Part shown: positions 1-9,789 of the stretch, one piece after another
Position numbering within the stretch: the first letter of the stretch is position 1
Layout: each line of letters opens with the position of its first letter
Origin: Hofstenia miamia
Lineage: Eukaryota > Xenacoelomorpha > Acoela
Direction: 5' to 3'
DNA length: 64,000 nt
Assembly: GCA_004352715.1 (NCBI GenBank)
Contig: SCFE01000098.1
Span: 45,812 to 109,811 of the forward strand
Position numbers and translations under genes: made by a program
The notes under the pieces: generated by a model
Databases searched by the model: none
Seen by the model: the letters and a program-made list of their open reading frames with translations, nothing else
Told to the model about the DNA's origin: nothing

Positions 1-548
1 GATTTTGAAACGGGTTTATACACAAGATTTTGTTTTTCATGATGAATGATTGGGATGGTATTCATTTTTTCTTTATGTGTTAGCAATAGGGGGCATTTAT
101 CCAACACGGGCAAGCGAGTGCTACCAACATGCTGAGGTTCAATAATGTCTGTGTGGATCATTACAAGGTGGTTACCGCCAAAAATATCGCAGTCATAATT
201 GGAGGTTGTTATCATCTCTTGATATATCTTTTTGTAAAAGCCTAGTAGATTTCCAGCTTGGGCCAAATCTATTTCATATTGCGAATCATTCTTCACCATT
301 AATAAATTGCGAAAAGTTTTAAATTCTAATGAAATACCATAAGGGTCTAACATGTAATTTATAAACCCATAGAGTTCAGGAAAGCTTTGCTTATGTACTG
401 AATAAATTTCCACTCGGGTTATGTTTCCATCTTTATCTTTTAAAGTCCACGTTTGGCGGTTAAGATTAAGAAATTTTGATGGATATCCAAAATCAATTAA
501 CGCAACATGCATTATATATCGGTTTGTCCAAATACGTTGTAAATTCAT
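1..548 (-). CDS. Polinton/Maverick penton-like minor capsid protein, partial (runs off left edge)
   Basis: An open frame of 182 codons runs from an ATG at 548 (in-frame TGA two codons upstream, in the order TGA-ATG) to the window edge; a second ATG lies at 512. Seen: near the N-terminus a W followed by 'MHVALIDFGYP', then a middle part ending in 'AGNLLGF', and 'TDIIEPQHVGSTRLPVLDK'. Known: single-jelly-roll penton-like proteins of Polintons share a 'W-x-VAL-x-x-x-x-YP' start, an 'LGF' block and a 'D-I-V-E-x-Q-x-V-G-D...PLLR' block. The adenain-like protease directly upstream on the same strand supports a Polinton. The alternative is another jelly-roll structural gene of the same element. The C-terminus is not visible and no frameshift is seen in this part. 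Confidence 0.6.
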   Translation of the reverse strand, partial: MNLQRIWTNRYIMHVALIDFGYPSKFLNLNRQTWTLKDKDGNITRVEIYSVHKQSFPELYGFINYMLDPYGISLEFKTFRNLLMVKNDSQYEIDLAQAGNLLGFYKKIYQEMITTSNYDCDIFGGNHLVMIHTDIIEPQHVGSTRLPVLDKCPLLLTHKEKMNTIPIIHHEKQNLVYKPVSK

Positions 549-714
549 TCAATCCATCTGGGTGACATACTTTGGGCTTCCAGCATTTTTCACATAATAA
601 TGTTACAATAACCATTACCACCTGTCTATGCGTTTGTTATCATACAAGTGAACTTGTAATGTAATGTTTATTTATTTTATTTAATTGTACATGCGTTTTT
701 ATCAAATACAAGTT

Positions 715-981
715 TTAGGTAATTTTATTAAGACCATTATCACACAAAAAATCATTAATAAATGGTAAATTAGTAAACACAAACACTTCTGGTATTTTAT
801 TAAAAAATAAAAATGCACGAAATATACAGTAAGCGCCACATATCAGAGATGTTCCTTGTAATCTTGTTTTTCTATCACCCCCATAAATGCGAAATCCTGG
901 ATAGGCAGTGTGACAATAGCGTTCAATGTCGGGATAATGTTTTAAGGGACGACCAAGAGAATCTTTGAAAATTAAGTCGCC
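715..981 (-). CDS. Polinton adenain-like cysteine protease, C-terminal part
   Basis: The frame enters from the N gap at 982 and ends at TAA 715-717. It reads 'LIFKDSLGRP' followed by about 30 residues and 'LQGTSLICGAYCIFRAF', then a hydrophobic tail ending 'NGLNKIT'. Known: adenovirus-type (adenain/Ulp1-like) proteases of Polintons have an F-D-S-x-G block and later a Q-x-x-x-S-x-x-C-G-x-Y-C block carrying the catalytic Cys. The Cys is present here; the His/Asp part should lie in the gap. In Polintons this enzyme matures capsid proteins, and the capsid-like gene 167 bp downstream on the same strand fits. F-D is changed to K-D. The seen part is open, so the copy could have been recently intact. 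Confidence 0.65.
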   Translation of the reverse strand, partial: GDLIFKDSLGRPLKHYPDIERYCHTAYPGFRIYGGDRKTRLQGTSLICGAYCIFRAFLFFNKIPEVFVFTNLPFINDFLCDNGLNKIT

Positions 982-1981
982 NNNNNNNNNNNNNNNNNNN
1001 NNNNNNNNNNNNNNNNNNNNNNNNNNNNNNNNNNNNNNNNNNNNNNNNNNNNNNNNNNNNNNNNNNNNNNNNNNNNNNNNNNNNNNNNNNNNNNNNNNNN
1101 NNNNNNNNNNNNNNNNNNNNNNNNNNNNNNNNNNNNNNNNNNNNNNNNNNNNNNNNNNNNNNNNNNNNNNNNNNNNNNNNNNNNNNNNNNNNNNNNNNNN
1201 NNNNNNNNNNNNNNNNNNNNNNNNNNNNNNNNNNNNNNNNNNNNNNNNNNNNNNNNNNNNNNNNNNNNNNNNNNNNNNNNNNNNNNNNNNNNNNNNNNNN
1301 NNNNNNNNNNNNNNNNNNNNNNNNNNNNNNNNNNNNNNNNNNNNNNNNNNNNNNNNNNNNNNNNNNNNNNNNNNNNNNNNNNNNNNNNNNNNNNNNNNNN
1401 NNNNNNNNNNNNNNNNNNNNNNNNNNNNNNNNNNNNNNNNNNNNNNNNNNNNNNNNNNNNNNNNNNNNNNNNNNNNNNNNNNNNNNNNNNNNNNNNNNNN
1501 NNNNNNNNNNNNNNNNNNNNNNNNNNNNNNNNNNNNNNNNNNNNNNNNNNNNNNNNNNNNNNNNNNNNNNNNNNNNNNNNNNNNNNNNNNNNNNNNNNNN
1601 NNNNNNNNNNNNNNNNNNNNNNNNNNNNNNNNNNNNNNNNNNNNNNNNNNNNNNNNNNNNNNNNNNNNNNNNNNNNNNNNNNNNNNNNNNNNNNNNNNNN
1701 NNNNNNNNNNNNNNNNNNNNNNNNNNNNNNNNNNNNNNNNNNNNNNNNNNNNNNNNNNNNNNNNNNNNNNNNNNNNNNNNNNNNNNNNNNNNNNNNNNNN
1801 NNNNNNNNNNNNNNNNNNNNNNNNNNNNNNNNNNNNNNNNNNNNNNNNNNNNNNNNNNNNNNNNNNNNNNNNNNNNNNNNNNNNNNNNNNNNNNNNNNNN
1901 NNNNNNNNNNNNNNNNNNNNNNNNNNNNNNNNNNNNNNNNNNNNNNNNNNNNNNNNNNNNNNNNNNNNNNNNNNNNNNNNN
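982..1981. other. Assembly gap, exactly 1000 N
   Basis: A run of exactly 1000 N, so probably a fixed-size placeholder rather than a measured distance. It separates Polinton sequence (left) from LINE ORF2 sequence (right); whether the LINE inserted into the Polinton cannot be decided here. Confidence 0.95.
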
Positions 1982-3169
1982 GATCAAATAATTCTCGTTT
2001 AATTGATACTAGTTCATGGACTTGATTATCGTCGGTGCTTGAAAAAGGAAATTTAATTGTTTTAATCTTTACCCGTCGTTTCTTAATTGGGGCAACAGTG
2101 TTTAATGCTTTGTAGATTTTTTTTTGCAATGTAATTAACCATTTGAGGTCCAGAATTTAATATGTAAATATAGTTAAATGGGATGTTTTTTAGGGCCTTT
2201 TCCATTTTTTCATCTGAGTAAGATAAATAGTCTCTTGCATTTATGGTTTTAAATTGCTTGCTTTTAGTAGTTTTGTTACTAATATATGTACACAGTGCAT
2301 GATCACTAAATGATTCAAACATTAAAGACTTGAAAGAAACTTCAGAATTAGTAAAAAAGTAATCAATTAAATTGTTCATGCGAGTTGGACAAACCGTATT
2401 TATACAATGAAGATTACAAGTAGCACACAATTCATTTATAGAATTTCGTTCATAAGAGTTAAAGTAATTAATATTAAAGTCACCGAATATATTTAGAGAG
2501 TTATAATCACTACATATTTCAGATATTTCGTATATTTTATAATTTAAATATTTGACTAGATAATTTTTATTTGAATTATAAGTTATGTTTATTAAATCTT
2601 TTTGGAAGCAGTTCTCTATTGATTTTATTTTTATCCAAAGCGATTCAAATATTTCGTGATTAAGCTCATATTCAGATTTACGGGCTGGCTTTAAAGATTT
2701 TGGCACAATTATCATAAGTCCACCACCTCTACCTATTCGATTTTTAGTAAAAACCTCAAAATATTGTCGGTCTGGGTTAAACAAGTTAGGGTCGATATCA
2801 GGCTTAAGCCAAGTTTCTGTAATTATGAATATTGCATTTTTTCCAATTTTTGTAATTAATTTTAAGAAATCGTTTCTGTTTGCATTAAGACTTCCAGCGT
2901 TAATATATATATATTTGAAGTTATCAGAATAGTTTTTAAATTTGGGTTCAATTTCTGTTTAACTTAGCATAGGACCTGGATTTGTTTCTATGTCTCCAGA
3001 AAGTATTAATTTTAAAAGAAAAAAATACCTAGAAAGTTGTTTATAAATCAATGTATTTAATTTGGCAGTACACATGTAGTAATCAAGATGTGAGTGTNAC
3101 ATTTCGAAAAGCAAAATATATAACTAAATAATAAATAAAAAAATTTACCAGTTTGATTGATTTAGACAT
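1982..3169 (-). pseudogene. LINE ORF2 N-terminal part with 2A motif and endonuclease (copy A, broken)
   Basis: The start ATG (3167-3169) overlaps the ORF1 stop as in copy B. The leader is interrupted by the single N at 3098. The 2A motif 'GDIETNPGP' is at 2971-2997. Three codons after it (M-L-S) a TAA replaces the TCA of copy B. The endonuclease then reads open from 2784 ('GRGGGLMII', 'FGDFNIN', 'SFSDHALC') to about 2120, where a longer T run shifts the frame; the next frame continues into the gap. Confidence 0.8.
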
Positions 3170-3528
3170 TTTGAGGATAGATGGATGGGGTCGGAAGGAG
3201 ACATCGACGCGTTGAGGAGCTTGTGACTTTTGCATAAGAGATATAAGGAGCACGGAATGATGAGAGAGTGATTTGGCGTGGACTGAGATGATTTTTTAAG
3301 ATATGAGTCGTTAGCTTGATTCCATTTCGAGAAAGATGTACCCCATCAAGGGCTAAGAGGCTACTGTTGACAGTTCTTTGTGACGATAAAAATTTTTTGA
3401 AGACAGGGATGACGTTGAAGTTGCTTGAAGACATGCGCGATAGGACTTCGTTGAATTCAGCAATGATGTGATTTCGTTGTAATAGTGAATGTTTGCAGAC
3501 AGGAGTAATTTCCAAGAAGTAGATGAAG
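3162..3528 (-). pseudogene. LINE ORF1 C-terminal part, SGNH-esterase-like (copy A)
   Basis: The frame from the N at 3529 to TAA 3162-3164 is the C-terminal third of ORF1. It keeps the 'DGVHLSRNGIKL' block, which is the D-x-x-H block of SGNH hydrolases. The N-terminal two thirds are absent because copy B ORF2 sequence abuts here through the single N. It differs from copy B at a handful of residues (for example DGVH versus DGIH, LALDG versus LTIDG). Confidence 0.75.
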
Positions 3529-3529
3529 N

Positions 3530-5571
3530 AATGCCTTACTTAAATCTAGTAATGCTACACAACTGCACTTATTATGAGATATATTAGACTTAATTTGTTG
3601 CGTGATCGATAAAATTGCGTCCTGGGTGCTATGCCCAGCACGAAAACCAAATTTCTTATTCGATAGGGTGTTTTCAGATTTTAGGAATGCGTTTATTTGA
3701 ATATACAACAGTTTTTCAAAGAGTTTGCTAAAAGGATGTGTAATACAAATGGGTCTATAATTTTTTGCGTTTAGGTTGTCACCTTTTTTATATATAGGAG
3801 TTATATCCGATTTTTTTAGTAAGTCTGGAAATTCACAATCAATAATACATTGATTAAATGCGACTAATAATTGTTCTCCAAAAATAGGAAAAAAACGTTT
3901 AATAATAAAAAATGGGAGATTATAAGAAGCGGTTGATTTGTTGGTATCAAGTTTTTTAACAATGTTTTCTAATTCATTGATTGTAGCAAGTCTAAAGGAA
4001 AATTGTTTTGATTGTTTGAGATTATCAGAATTTTGTTTTTTCTTATAAGGTGGGAAATTAAAATTTCCAAGTTCTTTGAATGTTGAATTTAAATGATTTA
4101 GTATTTGAGTTTTGTCTGTAACGGTAGTATTATTGATGTTTAATTCATTTATTTCGGATGAAAGACCTTTCGATTTTCCGATAAATTTAAGGATGTATCG
4201 CCATTTTTCTCGAGTAGAATTTAATTGATTAAAGAATTTTTGCCGAGCTTTAGTTAAATTTTTTGTTCTTAATTGCTTAATGACTTTCTTTGATTTTTCG
4301 TAATTGGTCCAATTAGTCTTTGTCGGCTCAGATTTCGCAAGATCAAATAATTCTCGTTTAATTGATACTAGTTCATGGACTTGATTATCGTCGGTGTTTG
4401 AAAAGGGAAATTTAATTGTTTTAATCTTAACCCGTCGTTTCTTAATTGGGGCAACAGTGTTTAATGCTTTGTAGATTTCTTTTGCAATGTAATTAACCAT
4501 TTGAGGTCCAGAATTTAATATGTAAATATAGTTAAATGGGATGTTTTTTAAGGCCTTTTCCATTTTTTCATCTGAGTAAGATAAATAGTCTCTTGCATTT
4601 ATGGTTTTAAATTGCTTGCTTTTAGTAGTTTTGTTACTAATATATGTACACAGTGCATGATCACTAAATGATTCAAACATTAAAGATTCGAAAGAAACTT
4701 CAGAATTAGTAAAAAAGTAATCAATTAAATTGTTCATGCGAGTTGGACAAACCGTATTTATACAATGAAGATTACAAGTAGCACACAATTCATTTATAGA
4801 ATTTCGTTCATAAGAGTTAAAGTAATTAATATTAAAGTCACCGAATATATTTAGAGAGTTATAATCACTACATATTTCAGATATTTCGTATATTTTATAA
4901 TTTAAATATTCGACTAGGTAATTTTTATTTGGATTATAAGTTATGTTTATTAAATCTTTTTGGAACCAGTTTTCTATTGATTTTATTTCTATCCACAGCG
5001 ATTCAAATATTTCGTGATTAAGCTCATATTCAGATTTACGGGCTGGCTTTAAAAATTTTGGCACAATTATCATAAGTCCACCACCTCTACCTATTCGATT
5101 TTTAGTAAAAACCTCAAAATATTGTCGATCTGGGTTAAACAAGTTAGGGTCGATATCAGGCTTAAGCCAAGTTTCTGTAATTATGAATATTGCATTTTTT
5201 CCAATTTTTGTAATTAATTTTAAGAAATCGTTTCTGTTTGCATTAAGACTTCTAGCGTTAATATATATATATTTGAAGTTATCAGAATAGTTTTTTAATT
5301 TGGGTTCAATTTCTGTTTCACTTAGCATAGGACCTGGATTTGTTTCTATGTCACCAGAAAGGATTAATTTTAAAAGAAAAAAATACCTAGAAAGTTGTTT
5401 ATAAATCAATGTACTTAATTTGGTAGTACACATGTAGTAATCAAGATGTGAGTGTTTTCTGTGTTGTGTTTGGGTGTGAGCATGTATATAATATATAGTT
5501 ACATTTCGAAAAGCAAAATATATAACTAAATAATAAATAAAAAAATTTACCAGTTTGATTGATTTAGACAT
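3530..5571 (-). CDS. LINE ORF2: leader-2A-APE endonuclease-reverse transcriptase, truncated in RT motif A
   Basis: The start chosen is ATG 5569-5571, which overlaps the ORF1 stop as ATGTCTAA; the frame is open further upstream to 5655. Order: hydrophobic leader (about residues 5-30, 'VNFFIYYLVIYFAF'), a second hydrophobic stretch, then 2A 'GDIETNPGP' ending at residue 81. The APE endonuclease follows with 'INARSL', 'TETWL', 'GDFNIN' and 'SDHALC', so the Asn, Glu, Asp-Asn and Asp-His catalytic set is present. The RT starts with 'YRPICI', 'FGFRAGHST' and ends at 'ALLDLSKA', the first catalytic Asp block, at the single N. The Y-A-D-D box, thumb and 3'UTR are missing. Apart from the cut it is uninterrupted. 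Confidence 0.85.
5329..5355 (-). other. 2A ribosome-skipping motif in LINE ORF2
   Basis: 'GDIETNPGP' matches D-[V/I]-E-x-N-P-G-P and is preceded by a leucine-rich stretch 'FFLLKLILS', as in working 2A sequences. Known: 2A peptides occur near the N-terminus of ORF2 in some invertebrate CR1-type LINEs. Predicted result: release of an 81-residue leader and restart at Pro before the endonuclease. Confidence 0.85.
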
Positions 5572-6571
5572 TTTGAGGATAGATGGATGGGGTCGGAAGG
5601 AGACATCGACGCGTTGAGGAGCTTGTGACTTTTGCATAAGAGATATAAGGAGCACGGAATGATGAGAGAGTGATTTGACGTGGACTAAGATGATTCTTTA
5701 AGATATGAGTCATTAGCTTGATTCCATTTCGAGAAAGATGTATCCCATCAATGGTTAAGAGGCTACTGTTTACAGTTCTTTGTGACGATAAGAATTTTTT
5801 GAAGACAGGGATGACGTTGAAGTTGCCTGAAGACATGCGCGATAGGACTTCGTTGAATTCAGCAATGATGTGATTTCGTTGTAATAGTGAATGTTTGCAG
5901 ACAGGAGTGATTTCCAAGAAGTAGATGAAGCGTGGTGAGAATTTGAGACGAATCAGTTCAACTAGATGATTGATATTGGATTTGAAGTTTTGAACATCTG
6001 TGGAATGTATGGCATCAATTAGACCAGTATTGAGGATAACAGAATTGACGTGAACTTTCGGATATTGTGAGATCTTTTCAGCAAGAAGCCTAGAGTTGTG
6101 ACCAGGATAAGAATGGATTGAAGTGGTTTGATTATGTAGAAGATTATGCGAGTGGACATATTTTAGAATGCTGCTTCCAATGATTAGTGATGATATGCCA
6201 GGTTTGATAGATTTCACTTGTCTTCGCGGGAGAGTAGAACGTCGTGCTTCATTAGATTTCATTCTAGGAGAATTGGGGGGATTTTTGAAAGAAACATAGT
6301 GATGTTCAGAAGGAGAATCAAACATTTGCGTAGAACATGATGCATTGTTAGAATTAGCTGATTTTGTAGGAGAACTTTCGAAAAGGAGTAGGAGAGCTTC
6401 AGCGTCGTTTTCTTTGTTGAGCAGAGCGAACATTTGATGAAGCGGCGTTTTCTTTTTATCTTTGATTAAAGAAAACGCCGCATCGAGGGTAGGCGCACCA
6501 GCGAATAGATTTTCACGTATCACTTCTGCGAGCAAGAGTGAGACCCGACCATCTTCGACCAGAACAGACAT
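5564..6571 (-). CDS. LINE ORF1: SGNH-hydrolase/esterase-type ORF1p, 335 aa
   Basis: ATG at 6571, TAA at 5564-5566. Residues 1-90 are a charged, mostly helical region without zinc knuckles; residues 95-125 are basic. From about residue 128 the SGNH-like fold reads: block I 'LIIGSSILKYV' (nucleophile Ser in G-S-S-I-L instead of G-D-S-x-L), block III 'ILNTGLIDA' (in place of G-x-N-D), and the last block 'DGIHLSRNGIKL' with Asp and His. Known: CR1/L2-group LINEs often carry an esterase domain in ORF1. The frame is fully open. It overlaps the ORF2 start by 8 nt, suggesting termination-reinitiation. No poly-lysine coiled-coil ORF1 of the L1 type is seen. Confidence 0.8.
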   Translation of the reverse strand: MSVLVEDGRVSLLLAEVIRENLFAGAPTLDAAFSLIKDKKKTPLHQMFALLNKENDAEALLLLFESSPTKSANSNNASCSTQMFDSPSEHHYVSFKNPPNSPRMKSNEARRSTLPRRQVKSIKPGISSLIIGSSILKYVHSHNLLHNQTTSIHSYPGHNSRLLAEKISQYPKVHVNSVILNTGLIDAIHSTDVQNFKSNINHLVELIRLKFSPRFIYFLEITPVCKHSLLQRNHIIAEFNEVLSRMSSGNFNVIPVFKKFLSSQRTVNSSLLTIDGIHLSRNGIKLMTHILKNHLSPRQITLSSFRAPYISYAKVTSSSTRRCLLPTPSIYPQNV

Positions 6572-6589
6572 AATATGGTGTTATTGTTG

Positions 6590-7010
6590 CTACCAATATA
6601 TCAATGATGTATGCTGTGATTCCATTTTCTAATCAATGTCTGCCATTGAGAAGAATTTTTATAACATAGTGTTGAAAAGTTGTAGGTGTATTACAGAGGC
6701 CAAATGCCATATATATCCATTCAAATAGGTGATAGGGCATAATGAATGCAGTCTTCTCTATGTCTTGTTCTTGCATGGTGATCTAGCAGTAGGCTTTACA
6801 AAGGTCCAATGTGCTAAATAGTTTGTAATTGGTGGCATTGTAAAGTATGTCATTGATTCTGGGTAAAGGATAAACATCTTTTTTCATGATCTCATTTAAG
6901 CTGTGAAAGTCTATACAGAGGCAGTACGTCTCCCCTTGTTTAATTAATGCAATAGGTGAAGTGTACAGGCTTTTGCTTTTTCTAATTATGCTGTTGTTCA
7001 ATAGTTCCAT
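6590..7010 (-). pseudogene. Ty3/gypsy reverse transcriptase fragment (element 1)
   Basis: Reads 'SIIRKSKSLYTSPIALIK', 'CLCIDFHSLNEI', 'VYPLPRIND', 'KLFSTLDLCKAYC', a stop at 6783, then 'EKTAFIMPYHLFEW', 'MAFGLCNTPTTFQ' and, near 6600, 'ITAYIIDILVATI'. These are RT motifs 1-5 of Ty3/gypsy elements; the catalytic Y-x-D-D has become Y-I-I-D. The element is then replaced by LINE sequence. Confidence 0.85.
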
Positions 7011-7612
7011 TAATGTCCTTGCATATGCTTCCTGTAGGTGGCTAGGTAATCTGTGGCATGGTTGTTAGATTGCTTTGTTTGAAGTTATGTTGATTTCATG
7101 TTCCACACTGATTACTTTACCAACAGTTATTTCATTGATGCTAAATATTCTGGCAGTCTTCCTTAATGTGACAGTTATTATTGTGATATCTTCCATTGAT
7201 AAGGGGGTGTACTTGCCTCATATGTTTTGAGGTGTACCATGTCTCTGTGTTAATTAGTTTCAGTTCATACACTAACAGTTCTTTTGCCTTCTTGACAAAT
7301 TTGACTATAGGTATTCCAGTTATTGTCATGTCTTTACGTTTTGCAGTGATGTGATGTGGAGTGTTATTAAGGATGGTCATTATTCCTACTCAATTCTTTA
7401 CTGTAGAGACATTGTTCAGGTGTGCTGCTTTTTTAGAAATGTTACTATATGCATTATTAATGATTTAATCTCCATTATGGTTAGTATTTGTTTTGATTTT
7501 AATTAGTCATAACCAACCATAAGGATCTATTCACAAATTTTCAACTAGAGTAAATTCTTTGGGATTGTCACCTTTTGTGGATAGTGTTATTGAAATGGTT
7601 TTTCTGCCTGTA

Positions 7613-7945
7613 TCATAAGAGGTCATGTTCTATAGTTGATGAGCAATTGTTATCAGTTATAAAGTCTCTTCGAATAATTATTTTATATGGGAGTGGCTGG
7701 TTGTGTGTGCCAATTATATATACATCTTGCCTAAACTTAACACTGTGTATCTCCTTCAGAGCGCCTTTTACCACACCTTTGGTGTTGACATAGTCTCCTG
7801 ATGTGTTTATCAATCTTGAATCACTGTCAGTTATATCTTCCCGACTCCATCCTATATTTGATGCACATGTGTCTGGCGTTTTTGTACTTAATGCTCCTTT
7901 ATCAATATTGCATTTACTTTTGAACCACTGTTTCATGTTCTGCAA
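7613..7945 (-). pseudogene. Ty3/gypsy protease-region fragment (element 1)
   Basis: Open stretch of 110 codons with 'SRLINTSGDYVNTKG', then 'VKFRQDVYIIG' and 'YKIIIRRDFI', the last resembling the I-L-G-x-D-F-L block that closes retropepsin domains. The D-T/S-G active site is not clearly seen. The following 7141-7380 stretch on the same strand is probably the protease-RT linker. Confidence 0.4.
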
Positions 7946-7959
7946 GAGGCCTGCATAGA

Positions 7960-8505
7960 CATATGATTAGAGATCCTGTTTGTAATATCTCTCCTCTTCT
8001 TGAGACAGATGAAGGAGGCAATCTACTTTGTAAATATAGTTTACGATGTCTTCATCTTTAGTCATTTTACAATTAATGAGCTGCATTCTGTACTGGTTTC
8101 TACTACATTTGTTATTGAATTGATCTGCCATTGCTGCTACAAGTTTGTATAGTAGTCTGATTTAGTATTGGCATCTAGATTTAAATAGTCCTGTAATGCT
8201 TTATTTTTTAGGAACAAATGTAATTGTGTTAATCTGTTGACTTTAGTTCCATTCTGCTGGACTAAATAAATTTTGAACAGTATCAACAATTTGCGGAATG
8301 TTTGACCTTTGATGTTGAATTTTCCTGTGAAGTATTGCGACATCTTTGGAAGTTTAATGAGGCTGTTGATCAGTTCATCTGGTAACATTGAAACCTTTTT
8401 TCGATTTTGTGTCAAAGATTTGTTGGTGTTGGTGGTGGAAGGGGCATTTTTAGAGAGGCGCCTTCTTGGTTTTGGCATTGGCAGTTGTGACAACTGAACA
8501 GGCAT
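7960..8505 (-). pseudogene. Ty3/gypsy gag-like fragment (element 1)
   Basis: From 8505 the frame reads a proline/basic N-terminus, then 'KLLILFKIYLVQQNG' and 'LHLFLKNKALQDYLNL', continuing past 8137 in another frame with 'LVAAMADQF' and 'MQLINCKM'. The pattern (aromatic segment, 'L...L...A..YY..L', then a short 'Q-x-D-E-x-V-x-x-Y' part) is that of Ty3/gypsy gag. No zinc knuckle was seen. Confidence 0.5.
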
Positions 8506-8520
8506 TATTATTTTCTATTG

Positions 8521-9789
8521 GGATATGATTTGCCTGAATATCAGGAGGATTGTTTGGTTTCAAAAATTGTTTAAAGTTTCTAAAATGTTGGTTTTGAATG
8601 AATCAAGTTTGTTTTCTAATGCTTCTTCAAAATTGTGGAATTGATTATGTGTTATGTATTGGCTTTCATTGACATGGGGAGTTTGGTGAACATTGTTTGA
8701 AATAGACATTAGCAATTGTTGATTCTGCTATTCATTGGTTTAGTTCAGGAATGATATGAATTCATTCTTGCTTTTTCAGTGTATACAAATTCGTAGCAGT
8801 ATAGTTCATTTCCATTTTTCACACAAATATTTCCCATAGGGAGGAGAAGAGTCGACTTTATAAATATATAGGTAGATAGTTCCTTAGTAAAGTGAAACCA
8901 TTGAAAAAGTTTAGTATAACAATAGCTTGTGGAACAGTTTTTCCAATTTTCAATGAAGATTATTATGTAGAAAATAATGAATAGTTTACATTTTCAGACA
9001 GGTATAACACAACTTTCTTTGTTAAGAGATAAACAATTAGAGAAATAAATGAATCCATTTTTACAGTTGTTTTCTTTCCACAGTTTTGGATCACTATATC
9101 TAGCATCATCCGGAATCGTCAAAGATTAGAGTTAACCAATTTATATCGATTTATTCATCTAGCATCAACTACTTGTAAGTAGGAAACAAACCCCAATTAG
9201 AGAAGCATGAGAATTTACTCAGAATTAACGTACTGCATGTAATCAATGAAACATTAAACAGAGAATTAGTGATTGAGAGTAAATAACTACATGTTGTAAT
9301 TGTTAGTATTTGAGTCATTATAACTGAATTAAAGTATTAATGGCAGAAACTGTCTGTGCAGAGCATTGTATCAATCATCATAAAACGAACTAACTAACAA
9401 GCCATTCGTAACTAAACTCGTTTAGTGAGCTGGTTTTCACTTCTTATAACACCATGAGATTGACGTATGCCTGAGATATAAGAAGTGTAACTCCTTTCCC
9501 CTCCAGATTGGATTTAGCTACAAGTTGCCATTTGATATAATGATTTGTAAAAAGAATGCCACCTTAAAGTTTCAAAACTAAACTTTTAATAAAATGTATT
9601 GCACATAAGAGTGCCCTATACATAGAGAACTGAAAATAATAGTAAATACACAACCGGTTTTATGCAGCAAAACTATGTAATGTTTGCAAAATTAAAATAT
9701 CTTATGCATGTATAACAAATTAAAGTCAGCCAACTATCAAAGTGAAAAAAATTTGGTGAATATTTTGACAAAAAGAAAGACAATAAAAA
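8521..9789. other. No gene recognised
   Basis: AT-rich sequence with stops in all frames. It may include the 5' end of gypsy element 1 and the 5' part of the Penelope-like element, but I cannot point to an LTR or a conserved motif. Confidence 0.5.

Larger units (their letters stand above)
1982..3528 (-). mobile_element. CR1/L2-like LINE, copy A (partial, bounded by gap and single-N join)
   Basis: Minus-strand copy of the element described at 3530-6571, with scattered substitutions. It begins in the middle of ORF1 at the single N (3529), passes through the ORF1/ORF2 junction and the endonuclease domain, and runs into the 1000-N gap. At the single N at 3098 about 45 bp present in copy B are missing, so the N hides a deletion or a failed join. 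A stop codon directly after the 2A motif and a frameshift near 2120 make ORF2 non-functional as assembled. Confidence 0.85.
3530..6571 (-). mobile_element. CR1/L2-like LINE, copy B (5' complete ORF1, ORF2 cut in RT)
   Basis: A minus-strand non-LTR retrotransposon with two ORFs: ORF1 (SGNH-esterase type) and ORF2 (hydrophobic leader, 2A, APE endonuclease, RT). At its 5' side it abuts a Ty3/gypsy RT at about 6572-6590, exactly at that element's Y-x-D-D box. At its 3' side it stops abruptly at the single N 3529, inside RT motif A, and is followed by ORF1 of copy A. The clade (CR1 or L2) is inferred from the esterase ORF1 and APE-RT order; a 3' end is not available to test it. Confidence 0.85.
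6590..8520 (-). mobile_element. Decayed Ty3/gypsy LTR retrotransposon 1
   Basis: Gag, protease-region and RT pieces follow in the right order on the minus strand, with many stops and frame changes. The right limit is set by the last recognisable gag-like text; no LTRs were recognised. The left limit is the LINE junction at about 6572-6590, after which RNase H and integrase are not found. Confidence 0.7.

Noticed and set aside
923-2129. Long open frames on both strands across 982-1981
   Set aside because: They are translations of the 1000-N gap; only their ends carry real sequence.
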